Positions 22,535 to 28,422 of a DNA stretch of 28,422 nt are shown piece after piece. The position numbers and the translations under genes were made by a program. The stretch spans positions 1-28,422 of the IMG/VR virus record IMGVR_UViG_3300032291_001599, one strand, 5' to 3'. Every line of letters starts with the position of its first letter. Position 1 is the first letter of the stretch. The notes under the pieces are model-generated. The model was given only the letters and a program-made list of their open reading frames with translations, searched no databases and was not told the origin of the DNA. Source of the stretch: a virus.

Positions 22535-23259
22535 ATTATAAAATTTGGATTTCTATGATGTAAAAACAACTGAGGTGTTGTTCTAAGTCCACATTTATTT
22601 CCCCATTCAGACGGGTCAATTTCTAATTTAATGTTGTATTTAGAACACATTAATGACAGAATACTTTGATCGTGTCTATGATCTTTAAATGATGGATAAT
22701 TTATGCCAGTTATATTTGGTAAGTCAGTTATAATATTTTCATTTTCTGACCATTTAAGTAATTCTTCAACAAAGTTAATTGTATTTGGTGTTTTTTTATA
22801 AATTTGGTAAGACGCATTTACATGAGGATCATTAATTGTTTTTTCATTATCAAGTCCCATAAGCACAAAAGAATCCTTTTTTGTCCAGTCCATGTTTTTA
22901 GGTGGATTTCCGTCAGACATACCATCTCGATTATCAAAAAAAATCATATCAGTATTTCCATCTAATTTATCATATAAAAAAGAAGGATCCTCTAAAAAAA
23001 TATTACCAGCATCAACATAAAATAATATATCACCCATTTTTATTTCAGATAACACTTTGTAAATAAAATATGGTTTCCATAACCAATAACCAGCACCTCT
23101 TTTTTGGTTTAAAATGTGTTCATTTTTTAATTTAAAGTTTTGATCTATGTCGTCAAAATTGAATGAGTGGATTTCACAAAAAAAATTTTTAGAACTTTTA
23201 ATTAAAGATGAGGTTGCGTTTTTATAATTTTCTGTGCCAAATATTACCAAATGTTTCAT
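22531..23259 (-). CDS. Putative GT-A glycosyltransferase with GYWLWKP motif
   Basis: The 242-aa protein has KRGAGYWLWKPYFI (53-66) followed by GDILFYVDAGNIF (76-88). The D-A-G takes the place of a metal-binding acidic motif. DHRHDQSILSLM near 205-220 is another typical acceptor-side motif. This arrangement is found in poorly studied capsular glycosyltransferase-like proteins, near family 8 in layout. No signal peptide or membrane segment is visible. It is coupled by a 1-nt TAATG overlap to the gene upstream and by ATGA to the methyltransferase. Function as a sugar transferase is likely but not certain. Confidence 0.7.
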   Translation of the reverse strand: MKHLVIFGTENYKNATSSLIKSSKNFFCEIHSFNFDDIDQNFKLKNEHILNQKRGAGYWLWKPYFIYKVLSEIKMGDILFYVDAGNIFLEDPSFLYDKLDGNTDMIFFDNRDGMSDGNPPKNMDWTKKDSFVLMGLDNEKTINDPHVNASYQIYKKTPNTINFVEELLKWSENENIITDLPNITGINYPSFKDHRHDQSILSLMCSKYNIKLEIDPSEWGNKCGLRTTPQLFLHHRNPNFII

Positions 23260-23921
23260 TACAAATAAAAATTATTTGATTTACGTTTAAGATATATATT
23301 TCTATCGATATTATCGAATTTACTATTATCAAAATGAACAAAATCTCTTTGCCCAAATCCTGCATCTGGGTGTTCATGTTTAATGATAATCTGATCAGAA
23401 TACGTTTGTTTTTTCAATAGATTCGCAACATCCATAAATTCATTATCAGCCCATAGTGAGGTATAATCTGGATGGTAAATGTAATCAAATCTCTCATAAT
23501 ATTTTCTACCTAAAATGCATAAAGTGTTTAACTTATCTTTTTGGTGTCCGTCGTTGAACCATAAAACTCCATCCGTATCGGGGTATAACTCAATCATTTT
23601 ATTTCTAATTATGTCGTCATATCCCATAACTTTTGGGATCATGTCGTCGGAGGCTAATAAAATAATATCTGAATCACCTATAATAAGATCTCTATTTACC
23701 GCATGGATTTTATTTTTACTTACACCTAAAGTGTATTTTAAATTTTTATACTCGGTTAATTTTGATAAAACAATTTCATTATTCATGGTTTCATCATCAC
23801 TATCTATTGTAATTTGAAACTCCATGTTATCTTTGTTAGATGCTAATTGATAGTATACATCTAAAACTTGAAAGAATTTATCTTTTCTACCTCTTGTTGG
23901 AAATTTGATTAATATTTTCAT
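23259..23921 (-). CDS. GT2-like glycosyltransferase
   Basis: The 220-aa product starts with MKILIKFPTRGRKDKFFQVLD, a GT2-like first strand. It has ITIDSDDE (37-44), LLASDDMIPKVMGYD (88-102) with an S-D-D acidic motif, and a closing DFVHFDNSKFDNIDRNIYLKR segment. H/E-rich KHEHPDAGFGQRD may take part in catalysis. It lacks a membrane anchor. Compared with the family-2 members in this operon it is short and its acidic motif is not a canonical DxD. It overlaps the next gene by one base (TAATG) and is separated from the upstream transferase by a single base. Confidence 0.72.
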   Translation of the reverse strand: MKILIKFPTRGRKDKFFQVLDVYYQLASNKDNMEFQITIDSDDETMNNEIVLSKLTEYKNLKYTLGVSKNKIHAVNRDLIIGDSDIILLASDDMIPKVMGYDDIIRNKMIELYPDTDGVLWFNDGHQKDKLNTLCILGRKYYERFDYIYHPDYTSLWADNEFMDVANLLKKQTYSDQIIIKHEHPDAGFGQRDFVHFDNSKFDNIDRNIYLKRKSNNFYL

Positions 23922-23922
23922 A

Positions 23923-24483
23923 CTAGTGTCTTACATTATAATATATTTCAGGTGCAATTACCCAATTATCTGTTAAATTTTTTAATTTCATTAATAAATC
24001 AAAATCTTCACCATCTCTATTACAGTCAAAAAATAAATTATCAAATTTATTTTTATAACAAAAAGATATACCTACACTACCAAAAATCAAGTCGCTCGAT
24101 CCTAATGGTGGCAACACTCTACCATTTTCGTAAATCATTCTATAAACCACAAAATCTTTGTCATAGTAATCCTTAAAAAGAGTTTCCACATACTTTGGAT
24201 GTATTGTATCATCATCATCTAAAAAACCAATCCACTCAGTTTTACATTTCTCAATTCCAAAATTTCGAACAATGCCCGATTGACCGTTGTTAGGCCCAAA
24301 CAATCCTGACTTTTCTATTTTAAAACAATGTATTCTTGAATCATCAAAAACAGGACCATCAACACCATCATATACAATTATACACTCCCAATTAGGATTT
24401 GTTTGATCCAACAACGAATTAATACTTTCCCCAAGTGTAGGTCGATTTACTGAGGGTATTATAAATGTAATTTTTTCTGCCAT
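23923..24483 (-). CDS. Family 2 glycosyltransferase (short)
   Basis: At 186 aa this is a minimal GT2 domain: FIIPSVNRPTLGESINSLL (7-25), ECIIVYDGVDG (33-43) and GFLDDDDTIHPKYVETL (86-102) holding the DxD. The GEDFDLLMKL segment contains the ED catalytic dyad. The Asn/Gly-rich loop GPNNGQSGIVRNFGI (63-77) is the nucleotide-binding part. Despite its size all core motifs are present. The start lies 6 nt after the stop of the large two-domain transferase. Acceptor unknown. Confidence 0.85.
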   Translation of the reverse strand: MAEKITFIIPSVNRPTLGESINSLLDQTNPNWECIIVYDGVDGPVFDDSRIHCFKIEKSGLFGPNNGQSGIVRNFGIEKCKTEWIGFLDDDDTIHPKYVETLFKDYYDKDFVVYRMIYENGRVLPPLGSSDLIFGSVGISFCYKNKFDNLFFDCNRDGEDFDLLMKLKNLTDNWVIAPEIYYNVRH

Positions 24484-24489
24484 TTAATA

Positions 24490-25986
24490 TTATTTAAAAA
24501 GTTTATCGTAATTTTTTTTTACAAAAGGAGTAAAAACATTAGTGTAATCGTTTGCCTCACCTTTTGCATTTACATCTGATTTCCCCCTTGTTTTACTTTC
24601 GTAGTGGTAAGCAACTAAAGATCCGTCATAATAATTATTAAAACCATTTAATCTTACTGCTAGATTTAATTCAACATCTTCAAAACAAGTTGTATAATTT
24701 TCATTATATCCACCTATTTTATCAAATACTTTTTTTCTGATCATCATTAGTGCCGCTGTATTTCCCATAATTTCTTTAACTGTTGTTGTATAGGTATAAT
24801 AACACCCTAATGATGCGTGAGTTAAACTAACTTGTTCATTATTAGGGTTTTTTACAAAAACTACTCCGTCATGTTGAATTGTGTTGTCTTCAAAATGTAA
24901 TCTACAACCTACGGTTCCTGACTTTGGTTTTTCTTTAAATATCTTTAACATCCCATAAATAACGTTATTTAAAATCTTAATATCATTATTACAAAATAGT
25001 AAAAATTCATGGTTATCTGTGACATGGTTTTTTACAACATCATTATTAATTTTGGCAAAATTATAATAGTCGTATTCAATAAAATTAATAAAACCTAAAT
25101 TTAGTATGTTATTTTGAATCCACTCTTTTTCGGCATCTGTTGAACCTGTGTCGGCAATGAAAATTTCAAAATAATCTTGATTACAATGATCGTAAAAAGA
25201 TTTCACACATTCATATAACATATTAATATTTCCTTTTGTCGGAATAATCACAGCAACTTTACCCACGTTTTTAAGTGGTTTTTCTTTAATTTCAGGGTAT
25301 TCCACTTTAAAAGGTTTTAAATCTAATGGTAGTTTAGATCCCCATTTTTGAACGAACTTATCTTTGCTCTCCCAAAATTCGTCATTTGGTTTACCAATAG
25401 ATTCGTGAGTTATTTCAAAAGAAGAAGTAACTCCCAATTTAACACCGTCTACATAATTTGGAACACAAAATCCATGATCGTAAAAATGGAACTTACCAAT
25501 TGTTTCATCAAAGTGGTGTTTAATTTTTGTCTTATCAAAAGAAATAAATAACCCATCAATTGTTACAACAGGAATTAAATATGGTAGTTTAACCGAATAT
25601 CTATTAATCCATTTTTTTTGACCTTCAGGGTGGTGATAAACTTGACCAACCATTGTTTGATGCATCTTTTCCCAATATACTCCTGACTCAGGAAAATAAC
25701 AAGAACCTGCCTTTCCAATTACAGCAAACTCGGGGTTATTAGAAAAATCTTCTAAAAGTTTTTTACCCCAATTTTTTTCTAACTTTATATCATTATGACA
25801 ACAAACAACAATATCATAAATCGATTCTGTAATTCCGCTATTATAAACTTGCGCCAAAGAATATTGATTGTAATTAACATATTCTAATATTTGAATATCT
25901 TTTACGCCAACGGTTTGTAACAAATGTTGTTTGAACTTGTTATTGTAATTTTGATCTTTATGTGTTGAATATATTATTGTTATCAT
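24490..25986 (-). CDS. Two-domain GT2 glycosyltransferase
   Basis: The 498-aa protein carries two GT-A-like units. Residues 1-225 contain ITIIYSTHKDQNYNNKFKQHL, VVCCHNDIKL and a TIDGLFISFDK segment, the layout of a GT-like domain often fused to family 2. Residues about 244-498 are a full family-2 domain with VAVIIPTKGNINMLYE, FIADTGSTDAEKEWI, FCNNDI for the DxD, IGGYNENYTTCFEDVELNLAVRL with the ED pair, and YHYESKTRGK near the end. Chain-polymerising capsule enzymes often have two such domains, so it could add two different sugars. The upstream gene overlaps it by 4 nt. Only the second domain has all the expected active-site motifs. Confidence 0.85.
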   Translation of the reverse strand: MITIIYSTHKDQNYNNKFKQHLLQTVGVKDIQILEYVNYNQYSLAQVYNSGITESIYDIVVCCHNDIKLEKNWGKKLLEDFSNNPEFAVIGKAGSCYFPESGVYWEKMHQTMVGQVYHHPEGQKKWINRYSVKLPYLIPVVTIDGLFISFDKTKIKHHFDETIGKFHFYDHGFCVPNYVDGVKLGVTSSFEITHESIGKPNDEFWESKDKFVQKWGSKLPLDLKPFKVEYPEIKEKPLKNVGKVAVIIPTKGNINMLYECVKSFYDHCNQDYFEIFIADTGSTDAEKEWIQNNILNLGFINFIEYDYYNFAKINNDVVKNHVTDNHEFLLFCNNDIKILNNVIYGMLKIFKEKPKSGTVGCRLHFEDNTIQHDGVVFVKNPNNEQVSLTHASLGCYYTYTTTVKEIMGNTAALMMIRKKVFDKIGGYNENYTTCFEDVELNLAVRLNGFNNYYDGSLVAYHYESKTRGKSDVNAKGEANDYTNVFTPFVKKNYDKLFK

Positions 25987-27551
25987 AAGTTATGTTTGTT
26001 AAAATAATCTTTTGCTCTTTGTTCGTCTTCATCATACATTGATCTATTATTCATTGCTGAATGACCATGACTAACTTCTGAAAAATAAGCATGAGTTGAA
26101 GATTTATAAATGTTGTAGTTTTTATATTTGTAACCTTTATCAACCATTTGTCTAAACCATAAATCCCCTATATCAAGTCCATAATAACCACCAAAAGGAA
26201 CTACATCACCATTTGGAATCGCTTCTTTTTTATAATCATCAATATTAATTAATGCACACCATTCATTGACTCTACATTCCGGCATTGGAAATGGTTTTTC
26301 TTTATTAATAAATGGTTTACCAATAGTTGAGGTTCTAGTTGTTGGGTATTTATCAATTAAATTAATAATTTCATTATAAGGTAATTGTTTTTCACAATTT
26401 GATTCTAATAAATGTGAATCACAAATATTTTCGAACTTTAAAGGACAATTCCAGCATTGACCAATATTCCCAATGGTAAAACTATCACCAATCTCGGATA
26501 ACAATTCAGATACAATATCACCAGTAAATAACACATCGTTATGAATAATAAGAAGATGTTTTTTGTCAGTATTTTCTAAACCATACTGATATCTTAAAGA
26601 TAATCTATAATCTTGATCGACAATAGACCTATGGGTGTCACTTCTATTAGTCCAAAGGTAATGTTGGGGAATAAATTTAATTAGTTTATCATATTTTAAA
26701 TTTTCCTCGATTATTTTATAATCATAATCAATCGGTTGTTCCCGTTCTTCGATAAAATAAATTTTATCAATCAAATGACCCGAATGATTAAGTAATGTTT
26801 TTAAGGTAATTAAAGTTTGATAAGGTTTACCAAAAACATTTATACATACATCAATTTTTGTTATAAAATTGTTTTTAATTGATTTATATTCCGTTAAATT
26901 AAAATTTAAATTATACTTTTCCATTAAAAAGTTTAATTCTTCTTGTGGTTCCTTACTAAACCTATTTTTATAATTAGAACCAACTGGTTTTGTGTGTTCA
27001 ATTTCAACATCATCAATAATTGCAATTTTATCTTCAGGATAATTTAAAATTTTTGGCCACAACAAATCTAAACCCCAACCTGATTCGGAATAATCAAAAG
27101 TATTGAGTAAAGACAATAAACAATCTTTACTCATCAATGGACACATAATTTCAACAAAATTTGTATATCTTAAAATATTATCACTTTTTTTGTTTGTAAT
27201 ACTATGAGATGTATGACCATATACTGATGGTTGAGATAAATATAAACTATACTTCTTGTGTAAATCAAAAAGTTTATTTATTGATTGTGAATCTATATTT
27301 AGATCATCATCAGGAAACCAAAATAGGTCGTAATTCTTTAAAAATTCACGATTATCATTTAAAAAAGTTTTTATTATTTTCCATTTTTCACCTATGACTT
27401 TAAAAGAATTAAACCCTTTGTTTTTTAGTTCAACATGGAAATCGTTATCTTCATAACACAAAAATATAATGTCAAAATTATCATTTGGTCCTAACCAATT
27501 AAAATATAATGATTCTTTACCTGTTGGAGTTATAATTAAATTTTTTTTCAT
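25983..27551 (-). CDS. Putative fusion: DUF707-like N-domain plus GT-A-like C-domain
   Basis: Residues 1-215 resemble DUF707 proteins: FWFPDDDLNIDSQSINKLF (78-96), LSQPSV, LRYTNFVEIMCPLM (127-140), GWGLDLLWP (158-166) and IIDDVEIEHTKPV (178-190) occur in the family's order. DUF707 is found in plants and bacteria and is glycosyltransferase-like, with no settled reaction. Residues 223-522 start a second domain (IDVCINVFGKPYQTLITLKTLLNH) with LLIIHNDVLFTGD near 345 and GGYYGLDIGDLWFRQM near the end, the look of a GT-A enzyme. The combination on one chain is unusual and may be a bifunctional transferase. It is the first sugar gene after dUTPase, starting 2 nt after its stop. Confidence 0.72.
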   Translation of the reverse strand: MKKNLIITPTGKESLYFNWLGPNDNFDIIFLCYEDNDFHVELKNKGFNSFKVIGEKWKIIKTFLNDNREFLKNYDLFWFPDDDLNIDSQSINKLFDLHKKYSLYLSQPSVYGHTSHSITNKKSDNILRYTNFVEIMCPLMSKDCLLSLLNTFDYSESGWGLDLLWPKILNYPEDKIAIIDDVEIEHTKPVGSNYKNRFSKEPQEELNFLMEKYNLNFNLTEYKSIKNNFITKIDVCINVFGKPYQTLITLKTLLNHSGHLIDKIYFIEEREQPIDYDYKIIEENLKYDKLIKFIPQHYLWTNRSDTHRSIVDQDYRLSLRYQYGLENTDKKHLLIIHNDVLFTGDIVSELLSEIGDSFTIGNIGQCWNCPLKFENICDSHLLESNCEKQLPYNEIINLIDKYPTTRTSTIGKPFINKEKPFPMPECRVNEWCALINIDDYKKEAIPNGDVVPFGGYYGLDIGDLWFRQMVDKGYKYKNYNIYKSSTHAYFSEVSHGHSAMNNRSMYDEDEQRAKDYFNKHNL

Positions 27552-27553
27552 TT

Positions 27554-28156
27554 TTAAATACCTGTTGATCCAAATCCGTTATCGTTTCTATCTTTATTTC
27601 CCAAATCATTTTTTTCTATTAATTTGACCCACTTTCCTGAAACTACAGGACAAAGAACGGCTTGTGCGATTTTTTGACCTTTTTCTATTTTTACTTTTTC
27701 TCTTGTGGTATTAAATAAAATAATTTTTATTTCACCTAAATAACCTTGATCTACCGTGCCAGGTGAATTTAATACCATAAGACCTTGTTTTAAAGCCAAA
27801 CCACTTTTAGATCTTACTTGAATTTCATAACCTTCTGGTATGTCAAAATGTAATCCTGTTGATACTAATTGTCTATCGAGGGAATGTATCCATACGTCTT
27901 CAGTTGAATATAGATCAAACCCTGAATCGCTAATATATACGTATTTTGGATCTACCGCGTTTTCTTTTGTTTTCTTATATGAAAGATCAATAGTTGGTAT
28001 ATATTCTTGAATCTCTTTTTCTAATTCAGGTATATCTAACCCTAATGTTTCCATAATGGCGTTATAATCAACATCATTATTTTCATCATCTAATGAATCC
28101 AAAAATTTTAACATGTCTTGCATTTCTTTTTCAGAAACATCATTAAAATTACTCAT
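27554..28156 (-). CDS. dut: dUTP diphosphatase (dUTPase) with acidic N-terminal extension
   Basis: The 200-aa enzyme hydrolyses dUTP to dUMP and pyrophosphate, keeping uracil out of phage DNA and feeding dTMP synthesis. All five trimeric dUTPase motifs appear in order: SGFDLYS (78-84), RSKSG (115-119), NSPGTVDQGYLGEI (130-143), GQKIAQ (160-165) and NDNGFGSTG (191-199). The first 70 residues are acidic and absent from the minimal family (about 140-150 aa). They could be a protein-interaction tail. The start overlaps the stop of the exonuclease gene upstream (TAATG). It is nearest the DNA-metabolism end of the operon. Confidence 0.96.
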   Translation of the reverse strand: MSNFNDVSEKEMQDMLKFLDSLDDENNDVDYNAIMETLGLDIPELEKEIQEYIPTIDLSYKKTKENAVDPKYVYISDSGFDLYSTEDVWIHSLDRQLVSTGLHFDIPEGYEIQVRSKSGLALKQGLMVLNSPGTVDQGYLGEIKIILFNTTREKVKIEKGQKIAQAVLCPVVSGKWVKLIEKNDLGNKDRNDNGFGSTGI

Positions 28157-28422
28157 TACTTTAAACTTTTTAATTTCATTATCGCATCTATTAACACATT
28201 TACATCTTTTTCACAGTAGTCTGATATTTCTTTTAATCTATTGTGATTCCAATATGCTTCGTGAACCATACCACCATTTACTTCACCATCTTTTGGTGTT
28301 GGAATATCTAAACACGCACACATCAAATCTAAAGAACCAATTGCGGTATATGCTCCGTATTGCCAAATTTCTTTTGTGTCAATTGCTTTAACTTCCCAAG
28401 GTTTTGTATCGTATGATGGTAA
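28156..28422 (-). CDS. 3'-5' exonuclease (DnaQ/PolB-exonuclease-like), C-terminal part only
   Basis: The minus strand is open from the window edge to a TAA at 28158-28156, giving 88 residues. They read as the end of a ribonuclease-H-like 3'-5' exonuclease: KEIWQYG, SLDLMCACLDIPTPKDGEVNG and LKEISDYCEKDVNVL. The last contains the Y-x3-D of exonuclease motif III (YCEKD), typical of proteins related to the PolB exonuclease domain. The rest of the gene, with the first two motifs, lies beyond 28422. TAA and the dUTPase ATG share a base, as at other junctions here. A role in phage DNA replication or repair is likely, but the missing half prevents a firmer call. Confidence 0.75.
   Translation of the reverse strand, partial: LPSYDTKPWEVKAIDTKEIWQYGAYTAIGSLDLMCACLDIPTPKDGEVNGGMVHEAYWNHNRLKEISDYCEKDVNVLIDAIMKLKSLK

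Noticed and set aside
1-28422. tRNA genes, CRISPR arrays, integrase/attachment sites or insertion sequences
   Set aside because: No cloverleaf-like segment, regularly spaced direct repeats, recombinase motifs or terminal inverted repeats were seen; reading by eye could still miss a degenerate tRNA.

Overview
The window looks like part of a tailed phage genome of the T4-like (myovirus) lineage with a probable Bacteroidetes host. The T4-like assignment rests on a gp23-type major capsid protein, a gp5-type baseplate spike with an OB-fold, a gp55-type late sigma factor, PhoH and dUTPase. The host is an inference: the DNA is visibly AT-rich, start codons are preceded by A/T-rich leaders with almost no Shine-Dalgarno sequence, and one intergenic gap holds a good match to the Bacteroidetes promoter (TTTG, 20 nt, TATGTTTG). 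No integrase, tRNA, rRNA or CRISPR array was seen.

Layout. 1-1866 (+) holds most of the major capsid protein gene, closed by a strong hairpin terminator. 1973-2653 (+) is an HNH homing-type endonuclease just behind it, converging on a small unknown gene. 2883-3827 (+) and 4326-4769 (-) encode two unrelated-looking basic proteins that share an N-terminal I-I-(K/R)-K-V-I-(K/R)-E segment. It resembles the capsid-targeting/prohead-protease signal of T4 internal head proteins. 4773-10763 (-) is a tail/baseplate module: a Cys-rich small protein, a 489-aa structural protein, the gp5-like spike, a coiled-coil protein, a 641-aa structural protein and a small coiled-coil protein. Several starts in 1973-10763 carry a TATTTATA box, three of them the full GATATTTATA, 4-12 nt upstream of the start codon.

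10776-28422 (-) is one long, tightly packed and mostly overlapping gene string. It begins (in transcription order) with a 3'-5' exonuclease (cut by the window edge) and dUTPase. It runs through about seven glycosyltransferase-like proteins, two methyltransferases, a capsule-type HAD phosphatase, a CapK/PaaK-like adenylating enzyme, a HisC-like PLP enzyme, a UDP-sugar dehydrogenase, a GDP-mannose 3,5-epimerase-like enzyme, a cytidylyltransferase, PhoH, a HAD-like protein and two more glycosyltransferases. It ends with the late sigma factor. The sugar genes look like a self-contained pathway for making and assembling a complex glycan, possibly one with an amidated uronic acid. The glycan might decorate virions or alter the host surface; the sequence does not decide between these.

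The most interesting signals are: (1) the shared N-terminal cleavage/targeting module on two different cargo-like proteins beside the capsid gene; (2) the four-gene set dehydrogenase - PLP enzyme - CapK-like ligase - HAD phosphatase, which parallels the amide-forming logic of Campylobacter capsule; (3) the TATTTATA box at late genes; (4) a cysteine cluster in the capsid protein.
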